A stretch of 27,093 nucleotides of DNA from JAVXNW01 sp036645575 (GTDB lineage: Bacteria > Bacillota > Clostridia > Christensenellales > Aristaeellaceae): contig JAVXNW010000025.1 of NCBI GenBank assembly GCA_036645575.1, positions 1-27,093 of the forward strand, given 5' to 3'. Below the pieces are notes generated by a model. It made no database searches. It was not told where the DNA came from and saw nothing but the letters and a program-made list of their open reading frames with translations. Position numbers and translations under genes: made by a program. This document shows positions 14,385 to 22,175 of the stretch, in pieces (position 1 is the first letter of the stretch; every line of letters begins with the position of its first letter).

Positions 14385-16262
14385 TTACTTGATGTACGCG
14401 CTCGCGCTCGCGCCCGCGATGCGGCCGTAGACCACGATGTCGGCTACGGCGTTGCCGCCCAAGCGGTTCGCGCCATGCACGCCGCCGGTGACTTCGCCCG
14501 CCGCGAACAGGCCGGGGATCGCCGTGCCTTCGGTCGAGAGAACCTCGGATGCGCTGTTGATCTTGAGTCCGCCCATCGTGTGGTGCACGCCGGGGGCGAT
14601 CTTGATGGCGTAGAAGGGGGCGGTGTCAAGCGGCTTGGCAAACGCGGTGCGGCCAAATTCCGCATCGGCGCCCGCCGTGACGGCCGCGTTCCAGGTGTCC
14701 ATCGTCGCCGTCAGGTTCGCGCCATCCGCGCCGATCTGCTCGGCCAGCGCTTCGTAGGTGTCGCCCTGAACCGTATAGCCCTTGGAAATATAGCCCGCAA
14801 TGACGCCCGACGCGTCCACCATCTTCTGATCGACGACCAGGTAGGCGTAGGAGCCGGTCTGGGCGATTTCCGCCGCGCTGACCGCGTCGCGCGTGCCAAC
14901 CTCGTCGCAGAAGCGCTTGCCCTCTTGGTTGATCAGGATCGCGCCGTCGCCGCGCAGGCCTTCCGTGATCAGCGCGCTGGTCTTCTGCTCCACGGTCGGG
15001 TGAATCTGGATCTGATCCATGTCGACGGTCGCCGCGCCAACCGCTTCGCCCATCGCAATGCCGTCGCCGGTCGCGCCCGGCGCGTTGGTGGTCACATAGC
15101 CGGTCAGCTCGGGCTTGTAGCCTTCGACCATCGCGGCGTTGGCGCCGAATCCGCCGGAGGCCAGGATGACGGCCTTGGCCGCAATGTTGTACGCGCCCGC
15201 CGGGCCCTCGACCTTGACGCCCGCCGCCTTGCCATCCTGCATGATGACTTCGGTCGCCTTGGTCTCAAAAACGGTCTGAATCTTCTCGTTCTCCTCGCAC
15301 TTGGCGGTGAAGATCGGCACAAGGTAGCTGCCTACGGCAGTGGTCTTGCCCTCGTCGTTCACCGGGCGATGGATGCGCTTGACGCTCGCGCCGCCAAATG
15401 CGCCCACGCTCGTCAGGTCCGCGCCGATCGTGTGCAGCCATGCAATGCCATCCTTGGCCTGCGTGGCGAGCGTCTTGACCAGCGCCGGGTCGTTTAGGTT
15501 CTTGCCGCCCACGAGCGTATCCAGTTCGAACAGCTCGACGGTGTCAAAGTAGCCCTGCGGGGCGGCCTTGTACGCGTTCCACTGGGTCTCAACGGTCGAA
15601 ATCAGCTCGCCCAGCTTGTCGCCATATTTTTCCTTGGCGGCAGCCAGCGTCTTTTCGACGCCCGCCTCTTCGGCAAACTCGACGCCCGCCTGCTCGGGCG
15701 TGCCCGCGGCGTTCATGCCGCCGGTCGAGCGCACGGTGTTTCCGCCGGTCGAACCCATCTTCTCGACGATGACGACCGACTGCGCGCCGTCCTCGACGGC
15801 CTGAAGCGCCGCCACCATGCCCGCGCCGCCCGCGCCGACAACGACCACGTCGCATTCGAGGTCAGTCGCCTTTTCCGCCGCTTCCGGCTTGGCGATCGGC
15901 GCAATGTAATCGTCCAGGTTCGCGCCCGCCGCGCGGATCGCCTCGCCGGTCGCGTTGATCAGCGCATAAGAGGAGTTGGTCGCGCCCGCCACCACGTCCA
16001 CCGCCACCGACTGGTTTTCAACGATCTGCGCCGCAAGCTTCTCCATGGCCACGTCGCCAATGCCGGCGGTCTCGGCGTGCTTGACCGGCACGACCTTCGT
16101 GATCTTGCCGTCCTCAAACGTCACTTCAACGGTCACCATGTCGTTGTTGCCCATGGCCTCGCCGGTGTAGGCTCCATTCACGGCCGCCGCCTGCGCGCTC
16201 GCGCCGGCCATCATGCCCAGTAGCATGACAAGCGCCATCATCAATGCCAATGTCTTTTTCAT
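14385..16262 (-). CDS. exported FMN/FAD flavoprotein reductase (fumarate reductase/FccA-like)
   Basis: A secreted flavin reductase of 625 residues. It has a signal peptide without lipobox cysteine (1-24), an FMN_bind domain (about 28-115) with VVAGATNSSYA, where T95 is the expected site for covalent FMN addition by an ApbE-type transferase, and a linker. A FAD-binding fumarate reductase domain (about 137-623) follows, with VVVGAGGAGMVAA, GSTGGNT and the C-terminal FAD motif AGEVTGGVHGANRLGGNA. The substrate-binding residues of Shewanella fumarate reductase appear present: H421 (HPT), T433 (ITEGLRG), R458 (TRDAVS), H561 (HHTMGG) and R600 (NRLGGN). It has no heme domain. In Gram-positive bacteria such proteins take electrons from a membrane flavin chain for extracellular anaerobic respiration. 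The substrate (fumarate, another enoate, urocanate) is not proven. The start follows GAGGAGG. Confidence 0.88.
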   Translation of the reverse strand: MKKTLALMMALVMLLGMMAGASAQAAAVNGAYTGEAMGNNDMVTVEVTFEDGKITKVVPVKHAETAGIGDVAMEKLAAQIVENQSVAVDVVAGATNSSYALINATGEAIRAAGANLDDYIAPIAKPEAAEKATDLECDVVVVGAGGAGMVAALQAVEDGAQSVVIVEKMGSTGGNTVRSTGGMNAAGTPEQAGVEFAEEAGVEKTLAAAKEKYGDKLGELISTVETQWNAYKAAPQGYFDTVELFELDTLVGGKNLNDPALVKTLATQAKDGIAWLHTIGADLTSVGAFGGASVKRIHRPVNDEGKTTAVGSYLVPIFTAKCEENEKIQTVFETKATEVIMQDGKAAGVKVEGPAGAYNIAAKAVILASGGFGANAAMVEGYKPELTGYVTTNAPGATGDGIAMGEAVGAATVDMDQIQIHPTVEQKTSALITEGLRGDGAILINQEGKRFCDEVGTRDAVSAAEIAQTGSYAYLVVDQKMVDASGVIAGYISKGYTVQGDTYEALAEQIGADGANLTATMDTWNAAVTAGADAEFGRTAFAKPLDTAPFYAIKIAPGVHHTMGGLKINSASEVLSTEGTAIPGLFAAGEVTGGVHGANRLGGNAVADIVVYGRIAGASASAYIK

Positions 16263-16285
16263 GGTATTTCCTCCTCGATTCCTGT

Positions 16286-16303
16286 ACTTCTACGCGTACA
16301 AGT
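16286..16303. promoter_or_regulatory. operator-like 18-bp palindrome in the reductase leader
   Basis: ACTTCTACGCGTACAAGT is a palindrome with one mismatched pair (perfect core TACGCGTA at 16291-16298). It lies 24-41 bases upstream of the reductase ATG and just downstream of its -10 box, the usual place for a repressor site. The binding protein is unknown. Confidence 0.4.
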
Positions 16304-16313
16304 GTCTGATAAA

Positions 16314-16319
16314 ATTATA
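16314..16319 (-). promoter_or_regulatory. -10 box of the FMN/FAD reductase gene
   Basis: Perfect TATAAT on the minus strand (plus ATTATA), 52 bases before the ATG at 16262. No convincing -35 lies 16-18 bases upstream, which with the palindrome at 16286-16303 hints at regulated expression. Confidence 0.5.
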
Positions 16320-16519
16320 ACACATCGTGCGCGGAATTACATTAAGCGCGGTTTATTTTCCTGCGACGAGTTAAAGACAATTTTGTACAAATGCCCGCAA
16401 GCGGCGATTGCCCGCTTCGGTTTTGCTTTTGTTTTGCTTTGCTTCGGTTCCATCAAAGCGCCCGCCGGCCTCGCGCGGCCAAAAAACAGATCCCGGAGCC
16501 TTTCCTGGCGTCCTACGCG

Positions 16520-16711
16520 CTATTCGTCCCCTGATTCGGGCTTTGCGCGATGGATCGACAGCAAATGCGCGTAATGCGCGTCCTCCGCCTCGTCCTGTGG
16601 AAGAAACGGCATAAGCCCCGTGCACTCGTTCATCGAGGCCACCTTCTCCACCTCATAAAATGAAGCGTCTTCCCCATGGCGCTGCTTTTTCTCCTTGGGC
16701 GTCTCCTTCAT
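16520..16711 (-). CDS. small acidic protein of unknown function (63 aa)
   Basis: A 63-residue frame (MKETPKEKKQRHGEDASFYE at the start, ending AKPESGDE). It has GGAGGTGA upstream at good distance from the ATG at 16711; a second in-frame ATG at 16717 lies too close to that box. The sequence has a basic N-terminus, a central SMNECTGLMPFLPQ stretch with the only cysteine, and an acidic tail. It has no signal peptide or membrane helix. It sits alone between the reductase and a long hairpin at 16738-16804. It looks like a real gene by its ribosome binding site and composition; I cannot name a family with certainty and assign no function. Confidence 0.65.
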   Translation of the reverse strand: MKETPKEKKQRHGEDASFYEVEKVASMNECTGLMPFLPQDEAEDAHYAHLLSIHRAKPESGDE

Positions 16712-16737
16712 CCCCATTCACCTCCTAAATTTTCGAA

Positions 16738-16804
16738 AAACGATGATTCATGCGGTGTCGTCCGGCAAAAACACGCGCTTTCCGCCCCCGCATGATCATC
16801 GTTT
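16738..16804 (-). terminator. long-loop hairpin, terminator-like, after the TrmH operon
   Basis: On the minus strand the arm at 16804-16788 (AAACGATGATCATGCGG) pairs with the arm at 16755-16738 with one bulged base. The loop is 32 bases and the 3' arm runs into CGTTTTTCG. It ends 26 bases before the small gene at 16711, so it could end the upstream operon or act as a leader of the small gene. The outer edge, CTAGGGAAACGATGAT, resembles the inverted repeat at 10967. Confidence 0.5.
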
Positions 16805-16940
16805 CCCTAGATTATGTCCGCGCGCGCCATTTCATCCGCACGGAAGAAATTGGTGAATGAATGCGGCCGCGTCGCTTGATCCCATGGCGGCAAAAGCCGG
16901 TTCGCTGCAGGCGCTTTGCTTGGCGACCTGCTTTCTTTCC

Positions 16941-17726
16941 TCACTTGGTCATCTCGTACATCATGATGCCGGCGGCGACGGCGGCGTTTAGCGACTCAGC
17001 GCCGCCACGCATGGGCAGTTTGAGGCGCATGGTCGCCTGACGCGCGACTTGGGCGCTCACGCCGTGCGCCTCGCTTCCAATGACGAGCACATACTTGTCG
17101 CCAAGCGGCGCGTGGCCATAGAAGGGCTCGCCTTGAAGCGAGGAGGCGACGATCTGATAGCCCGCCCGATTAAATTGCGCGAGCGTCTGCGAAAGGTCGG
17201 ATGCCTGCGCGCAGCGCACGCGAAAGCCGGAGCCCATCGCGGCGCGCTGCACCTTGGGGCTGAACGGATCGGCGCTCCCTTCGCCCAGCAGCAGCCCGTC
17301 AAAGCCGGCGGCGTCGGCGGTGCGCCAGATGGTGCCCACGTTTCCAGGGTCCTGCACGCCGTCAAGCGCCACCAAGCGGGCGGGCGGGTCCAAAAAGTCG
17401 ATGGTGAGGTCGGGCAGGGCAAAGGCGCAGCAGCAGCCCTGCGGCGTGCGCGTTGAGCATACCGCCTCCAGCACGTTGTCCGTGACGCGATAGCACGCGG
17501 CGCCCGATGCTTCAAAAGGGCGGATGAGTTCGGGCAGGGCGCGCGCCTGATCGTAGAGGAGCACGCGCGGGACAAGGCCGCCCCGCAGCGCCTCCCGCAG
17601 CAATTTTTCGCCTTCGACGAGGAACTGCCCGAATTCTTCGCGCGCCGCGCGTTCCTTGAGCGCGCGCAGGCGCTTGACGACCGGGTTTTGAACGCTGGTC
17701 AGCGATTCGTGTTCACTTGTTGGCAT
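16941..17726 (-). CDS. TrmH/SpoU-family RNA 2'-O-methyltransferase
   Basis: SAM-dependent ribose methyltransferase acting on rRNA or tRNA. The 261 residues have an N-terminal substrate-binding domain (NPVVKRLRALKERAAREEFG, FLVEGEKLLREAL) of the L30e-like type common in the RlmB-like branch. The C-terminal knotted SPOUT domain has motif 1 LDGVQDPGNVGTIWRTADAA, motif 2 VLVIGSEAHGVS and motif 3 LPMRGGAESLNAAVAAGIMM. The motif 1 Asn/Arg and motif 3 Ser-Leu-Asn are intact, so it should be active. The ATG overlaps the 3' end of the flippase gene by 14 bases, which implies translational coupling. The exact target nucleotide cannot be told; genes of this branch often sit beside pheST, which is not the case here. 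Confidence 0.9.
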   Translation of the reverse strand: MPTSEHESLTSVQNPVVKRLRALKERAAREEFGQFLVEGEKLLREALRGGLVPRVLLYDQARALPELIRPFEASGAACYRVTDNVLEAVCSTRTPQGCCCAFALPDLTIDFLDPPARLVALDGVQDPGNVGTIWRTADAAGFDGLLLGEGSADPFSPKVQRAAMGSGFRVRCAQASDLSQTLAQFNRAGYQIVASSLQGEPFYGHAPLGDKYVLVIGSEAHGVSAQVARQATMRLKLPMRGGAESLNAAVAAGIMMYEMTK

Positions 17727-18759
17727 GTTGTTCCTTTCTGCGCCGGAGGACGCCCTGAAGCGCCTGAACGATCAATGTCAAAAGGCCAAAGAGCATCAGG
17801 AAATAGTAGGTGAAAAAGCGCCAGCAGAGCATGGCGGCGAGGATCTCGCCCGAAGGAAATACGTTTTTGAAAAACAGGCAGAACCCGCCCTCCTGCGCGC
17901 CGGCGGCGCCGGGCAGCGGCACAAACGCCGCGGTGATGAACAGCAGCAGTTGCAGCGTGATCAATTCGCCCGCGCTGTACCCGCTCAGACCAAAGGCGTA
18001 GTACAGGCACACCACCACGCTCATCAGCGTCAGCATCTGCGCGCACGACAATAAAAACACCACAATCGCGTCGAGCGGGCGCGCGACAAGGCGCTTGAGC
18101 GCGCACTGATAGTCGGCCAGCACGGAAAACGTCTTGCTCGCGCTCGCGGATTCGTCCTTGACCAAATGCAGCCGGTGGAGCGTATGCACGCACCACCTGA
18201 CGAAGCGGTCGATCCATTTCATCCGAAACATCGTCAGCACGATCATCGCGACCAGCCCCACGTTGACCCCATACCCCATCGCCACCAGCCAGCGAAAGCC
18301 ATATAGCTGCGCGTTCACAACGCTTGTGTGCGCTAGCCACATGCCCGCGCCAAGCAGCAACAGCGCCGCCTGAAAGCCGATAAACTTGATCGACAGCGCG
18401 GCGGTGCCGGTGCTCAGCGGGACGCCCATCTGGTGCAGCGCGAGCAGCTGCATCGGCTGGCCGCCGCTTGACGAGGGCGTGATCGCGGAATAAAATTGCC
18501 CGATCCCCGTGACCAACATCGTGTTGAGCGGCCCAAGTCGCGCGCCCTGGCTGTACAGCGCGTAGTTGAGCGTCGCCGCGCGCGCCACCAGATACAGCGC
18601 GGTCAGCCCAATCGCGCCGCCCACCCAGCGATAGTCGAGCTGTTTAAACGCCGCGAGCACGAGCGGCAGGTCTTCCGATCTCAGCAGGATGACCAGCACC
18701 AACAGCGTCGCCAGCACGATGTAGATCAGCCCGCTGTTTTTTTTCAGAAACTTAGCCAT
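17713..18759 (-). CDS. YbhN/AglD-like (UPF0104, LPG_synthase_TM) membrane flippase-type protein
   Basis: A polytopic inner-membrane protein of 348 residues with about eight hydrophobic helices and family marks: the N-terminal SGLIYIVLATLLVLVILL, TGIGQFYSAITPSSSGGQPM (the conserved PSSxGG(D/Q) loop), and PGAAGAQEGGFCLFF near the C-terminal third. This family includes the flippase domain of MprF and proteins proposed to move lipids or lipid-linked sugars across the membrane. No catalytic synthase domain is attached. It overlaps the upstream DUF3842 gene by 8 bases (ATGGCTAA) and the downstream methyltransferase by 14. The substrate is unknown. Confidence 0.82.
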   Translation of the reverse strand: MAKFLKKNSGLIYIVLATLLVLVILLRSEDLPLVLAAFKQLDYRWVGGAIGLTALYLVARAATLNYALYSQGARLGPLNTMLVTGIGQFYSAITPSSSGGQPMQLLALHQMGVPLSTGTAALSIKFIGFQAALLLLGAGMWLAHTSVVNAQLYGFRWLVAMGYGVNVGLVAMIVLTMFRMKWIDRFVRWCVHTLHRLHLVKDESASASKTFSVLADYQCALKRLVARPLDAIVVFLLSCAQMLTLMSVVVCLYYAFGLSGYSAGELITLQLLLFITAAFVPLPGAAGAQEGGFCLFFKNVFPSGEILAAMLCWRFFTYYFLMLFGLLTLIVQALQGVLRRRKEQHANK

Positions 18760-19180
18760 GCGTGCACGTCCCTTTATTCAGAATGTCCAAAATCTCCCGA
18801 ACGGCCGCCTCGACCGCCTGCGACGGGGTGAGCTGCTGCGCGCCTGCCACCCGCACGCGACATTTCCCGGTGGGCAAGAGCACCTTGCACGCGCCACACG
18901 CGCCCACCGCCTGCGCCATTCGCGGGCTCATCTCCCCCATCAGCGCGTCCGCCAGCACGATGCCCATGGGCCCCGCGACGACGTCCGCGTCGCGGCAGTT
19001 GACCACCACCGCGTTTTCGCCGGTCGCGCCCGCGTCCGCGCCCGCCTTGATCATCGCGTTTGTCGCAAGCGCATTGGTGCCCACCGCCAGTATCGGCTGA
19101 TCGGGCAGCGCGTCCTTTATCCGCTCGACCAGCGCGCGACCCATGCCGCCGCCCTGCCCGTCGATAATCACAAGCTTCAT
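18752..19180 (-). CDS. DUF3842 family protein
   Basis: A 142-residue cytoplasmic protein matching DUF3842, common in Clostridia and of unknown function. It begins MKLVIIDGQGGGMGRALVER, a beta strand plus Gly-rich loop like a nucleotide-binding site, continues with VGTNALATNAMIKAGADAG and GENAVVVNC, and has cysteines in GACGACKVLLPTGKCRVRVAG. The last residues overlap the flippase start. The TlpA-like gene ends 33 bases upstream in the same direction, so all four genes may share a transcript. AAGGATGG precedes the ATG. Confidence 0.8.
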   Translation of the reverse strand: MKLVIIDGQGGGMGRALVERIKDALPDQPILAVGTNALATNAMIKAGADAGATGENAVVVNCRDADVVAGPMGIVLADALMGEMSPRMAQAVGACGACKVLLPTGKCRVRVAGAQQLTPSQAVEAAVREILDILNKGTCTHG

Positions 19181-19213
19181 TCCAATGTACCATCCTTTTT
19201 CCCACTCATCCTA

Positions 19214-20176
19214 TTAGGGAATCATCGCCAAGCGCGCGTCCAGCTCGGCGCGCAGGTTGTCTTGGGACAGCGGGCCGACGATGTCCTCGCCGACTTTTTG
19301 TCCCTTGGCGTCAAGGAACATGTAGGTGGGCGTGTACTGGCCGTTCATCAGCGCGGCCGTGCTCAGCATCGGGGGGATGTTGACGAAGGTCACTTGGGTT
19401 CTGTCGACGATCTCGCGGGCCACGTCCTTGGTCTCGTCATCGTAGGCGTCAACCACGATGCCCAACCCTTGTACGCCCTTGTCCTTGTACGATTCGATCA
19501 CCTGGCTCAAGTTGCCGATCGACTCAAGGCAGGGCGAGCAGTAGGTGCCCCAGAAATACACGAGCGTCAGCGGGGCGTTTCCGACAAAATCTTGGTTGAC
19601 GACCGCGCCGTCCAGCGACGTGGTTTCAAACGCGCCCAGCGCGCCGTAGTCCTGCTTGACGTCAAAAAACTGGTACGATTCAGGCTTGGCGAGCGCCTGA
19701 TAGACCTCGCCCGCTACCCGCGCAAGCTCGGGGTCAAGGGACGAAAGGTCGAGCGCCTTGGGGCGGATCGCGGTGAAGGCGGTGGCGCCGACGGCGCCCA
19801 GCGGCAGGCGCTCGTAATCGGGGTAAATGGCGGAGAGATCGGCGTCCGGCGCGTGGGTCACCACGCCGCCCAGCGCGATCATTTCGCCGTTCAGCCACGT
19901 CTCCATCTCGTCGAAGGTTTCAAATGTGCGCTGTTCGCCCGACAGGTTGGGCGTTGCGTATATGAGGCCGTATCCGCTCAACGTGCTTGTCGCCACGCCG
20001 TCGTCCACGCGGCAGAAAAAGGACAGGTCGCGGTCGTCCACGACGTACTTCCAAGATTCGTCGATGATAAAGCGAAAGCCCAGCTCGTCCTGTGAAAAGC
20101 GATAGCCGCCATCCTGCGCAAGCGCGCTCGTGCCAAGCAGCATGAGCGCCAACATGAGCGCCAGTAATTTCTTCAT
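19214..20176 (-). CDS. exported TlpA-like thioredoxin-fold protein with extra N-terminal domain
   Basis: A probable extracytoplasmic thiol-disulfide oxidoreductase of 320 residues. The start at 20176 is chosen for GGAGG eight bases upstream and for the signal peptide it opens (1 to about 20, ending ALA); a longer in-frame version reads through the tandem repeat upstream and is unlikely. There is no lipobox. Residues 22 to about 185 form an unassigned domain (FSQDELGFRFIIDESWKY near its start). Residues about 190-320 form an AhpC/TSA/TlpA-type domain with LVYFWGTYCSPCLESIG (C213 and C216, CxxC motif CSPC) and the cis-proline site YTPTYMF (P283), so the redox centre is complete. Its partner is unknown. 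Confidence 0.85.
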   Translation of the reverse strand: MKKLLALMLALMLLGTSALAQDGGYRFSQDELGFRFIIDESWKYVVDDRDLSFFCRVDDGVATSTLSGYGLIYATPNLSGEQRTFETFDEMETWLNGEMIALGGVVTHAPDADLSAIYPDYERLPLGAVGATAFTAIRPKALDLSSLDPELARVAGEVYQALAKPESYQFFDVKQDYGALGAFETTSLDGAVVNQDFVGNAPLTLVYFWGTYCSPCLESIGNLSQVIESYKDKGVQGLGIVVDAYDDETKDVAREIVDRTQVTFVNIPPMLSTAALMNGQYTPTYMFLDAKGQKVGEDIVGPLSQDNLRAELDARLAMIP

Positions 20177-20236
20177 TCTAAGTCCCTCCAAATATTCTAT
20201 ATTGCCCATCGATAACCACTTTAAAAGCCATTCCAT

Positions 20237-20340
20237 CGCGCCTGCGCAATCAGCCCGATACGCGCGCCGCATCCCCTCCGCGCCTGCGCAATCAGCGCGA
20301 TACGCGCGCCGCATCCCCTCAATCGCGCGCCTGCGCAATC
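20237..20340. repeat. 42-bp tandem repeat, third partial copy inside the rqcH 3' end
   Basis: Two full copies of a 42-bp unit begin at 20237 and 20279 (CGCGCCTGCGCAATCAGC at the start, single difference at the C/G of AGCCC versus AGCGC). A partial third begins at 20326, where the same bases encode the last residues of rqcH. The copies lie between the rqcH stop and the TlpA-like gene. On the minus strand they can be read as two identical 14-residue repeats, but with no credible start. Confidence 0.8.
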
Positions 20341-22061
20341 GGCGCGAGCGCTTCATCGCTCGGGGTCACGTAGAGCGTATGCTGGTGCGTGAAGGTCACA
20401 AACCCGGGCTTTCCCCCGGCCGGTTTTTTGACGTACTTGCGCAGCGTATAATCTACCGGCACCCTAGAGGACTTGCCGCCCTTGGAGTAGCGCGCGGCGA
20501 GCAGCGCCGCCTCGTAGATCGCCTGCTCCGCCGGGTCTTCGCCCACGATGATCACGTGCGAGCCGGGCATGTCCTTGGCGTGCAGCCAAATTTCGTTGGC
20601 CTGCGCGGACTGGGTGAGCTTTTCGTTTTGCACGTTGTTGCGTCCGACCAAGATGTCCGATCCGGTCGAAGAACGAAAGTGCATCGGCCGCGACGGCGGC
20701 AGTTGCTTGAGCTGGCGGCGGTTGTGGTTGGTGCGCACGTAGTCGAGCGCCTCAAGCTCGGTTCGGATCTCGTTAAGCTCGGTCTCCTCGGTGCAGTTGG
20801 CGAGGTTGAACAGCTGGCCGTCCAGATAATCCAGCTCTTCGCGCGTCTTTTCAATCTGCTTGGCCGCCAGCGTCTGGGCGGAGCGCGCCTTCTGGTAGAG
20901 CTTGAAGTAGCGCTGCGCGTTCTGGCCGGGCGACAGCTTTTCGTCAAGCGCGATCTCGATCTTGGCGCAATCGGGGTCGTAGTAGTTGATGAGCAGCGCC
21001 TTTTTCTGTCCCTTCACGATCTGGCGCTGCCCCGCCGTCAGCAGCTCCCCGTTCAGGCGATATTCCTCCATGCGCGCGCTGCCCGCGAGCGCCTCCTGCT
21101 GAAGCGCCAGCTTCTTCTCGCAGCGCTCGATGTTGAGGCGCAGCACGTGCCGAAGCGACGCCGACTTTTGCCCGATCCGCTCCACGTTGTCGCGCTCGCG
21201 GTAGAAGGCGTCCATCGCCTCTGACAGCGTGGGAAAGGGCTCAGCTTGCAGCGCGCCGTATTGCAGGTAGGGAAAAGCGGTCACGTCCAGGGGCGCGCCG
21301 CCTTCGGAAAAGGCGACCGTGGGCGCGGAAAGGCTAGCCAGCGCGCCCAGCAGCTGCTGAACGCGCGAGCAGGTCGCCTGCCGGTCGATCTCCTCGCAGC
21401 GCGCATCCATGCGTCCGGTCGCCCGAAGCGCAATTTCCAGCGCGGTCTGGCGCGAAAGGCCGCTGATGAGCGAAGCAAGCGCGCCGCAGAGCGGGCCGTT
21501 GCGCTCAGAAAGCCCCGCCGGAAGCGCCTGCGCGTCCATCTGGTCAAAGGGGATCTTTCCGTGCGCCGGCGGCCGCTCGTAGTACAGCCCCGGCAGCACC
21601 TGCCGCACGCGGCTGATGTCGCCGGTCACGTGGCGCGCGCAGTCCACAATGCGCCCGTCCTCCTCGGTCAGGATCAGGTTGGAATGCTTGCCCATAAACT
21701 CGCACACAAGCGTCTTGACGGTGGGATCGCCAAGCTCGCTCAGGTGCTCGAAGGCAATTTCGAGAATGCGGTCGCCGCCGTATTGCGTGACGCGCGCAAT
21801 GCGCCCGCCCAATAGGTGCTTTCTTAGCAACATGCAAAACATCGGCGGCTCGAGCGGGTTGTTTTTCTTGATCTGGGTCAAATGCGTGCGCGCGGAATTG
21901 GCGTTGGCGGTCAACAGCAGCGCGCAATTCCGGTTGTGGTTTCGAATCGTCAAAAGCACTTCGTCGCGCTCCGGTTGCGCCACCTTGTCAACGCGCCCGC
22001 CCACCAGCGCCTCCGATAGCTCCCGCGCCATAAACCCCAGCGTCAGCGCGTCCATTGGCAT
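20319..22061 (-). CDS. rqcH: RqcH/NFACT ribosome quality control factor
   Basis: Bacterial homologue of eukaryotic Rqc2/NEMF that binds stalled 50S subunits and recruits tRNA-Ala to add alanine tails (formerly FbpA/fibronectin-binding). The start at 22061 has GGAGG nine bases upstream and gives 580 residues in the family range. The NFACT-N domain (1 to about 200) begins MDALTLGFMARELSEALVGG and contains the GGDRI motif; D97 and R98 fall at the same numbers as the D97/R98 pair needed for alanine tailing in Bacillus subtilis RqcH. A helix-hairpin-helix and a long coiled-coil (about 270-430) follow. The NFACT-R domain (about 450-565) has GRNNVQNEKLT, IWLHAKDMPGSHVII and SKGGKSSRVPVDYTLRKYVK. It has its own promoter at 22120-22148. 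Confidence 0.93.
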   Translation of the reverse strand: MPMDALTLGFMARELSEALVGGRVDKVAQPERDEVLLTIRNHNRNCALLLTANANSARTHLTQIKKNNPLEPPMFCMLLRKHLLGGRIARVTQYGGDRILEIAFEHLSELGDPTVKTLVCEFMGKHSNLILTEEDGRIVDCARHVTGDISRVRQVLPGLYYERPPAHGKIPFDQMDAQALPAGLSERNGPLCGALASLISGLSRQTALEIALRATGRMDARCEEIDRQATCSRVQQLLGALASLSAPTVAFSEGGAPLDVTAFPYLQYGALQAEPFPTLSEAMDAFYRERDNVERIGQKSASLRHVLRLNIERCEKKLALQQEALAGSARMEEYRLNGELLTAGQRQIVKGQKKALLINYYDPDCAKIEIALDEKLSPGQNAQRYFKLYQKARSAQTLAAKQIEKTREELDYLDGQLFNLANCTEETELNEIRTELEALDYVRTNHNRRQLKQLPPSRPMHFRSSTGSDILVGRNNVQNEKLTQSAQANEIWLHAKDMPGSHVIIVGEDPAEQAIYEAALLAARYSKGGKSSRVPVDYTLRKYVKKPAGGKPGFVTFTHQHTLYVTPSDEALAPIAQARD

Positions 22062-22119
22062 GATTGTCATCCTCCGATTTCGCCCTCGTAGTCCACCGTA
22101 ATTTTGGCGTCTACCCAAC

Positions 22120-22148
22120 ATTATATCGAATAAACAATCTCTTCGCAA
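22120..22148 (-). promoter_or_regulatory. rqcH promoter
   Basis: On the minus strand TTGCGA (plus TCGCAA, 22143-22148), spacer 17, TATAAT (plus ATTATA, 22120-22125), 58 bases before the rqcH ATG. Confidence 0.65.
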
Positions 22149-22169
22149 CCATACCGCGAAATTCTGTGG

Positions 22170-22175
22170 TAAAAT
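22170..22175 (+). promoter_or_regulatory. possible -10 box for the GerMN gene
   Basis: TGGTAAAAT contains a TAAAAT -10 with a near TGN extension. No good -35 is seen. The start would leave a leader of about 175 bases before the ATG at 22360; that leader holds a 23-codon frame (22188-22259) without a ribosome binding site and a small CGCCC/GGGCG stem, and nothing else I can name. Confidence 0.35.

Noticed and set aside
14385..16262. Calling the flavoprotein a urocanate reductase (UrdA)
   Set aside because: Active-site pattern (His, Thr, Arg, His, Arg) fits the fumarate reductase set; no urocanate-specific residue could be shown.
19201..19230. TTAGGGAATC resembling the CTAGGGAA motif at the TlpA-like stop
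   Set aside because: It is explained by codons for the last residues and the stop, and lacks the CTAG.
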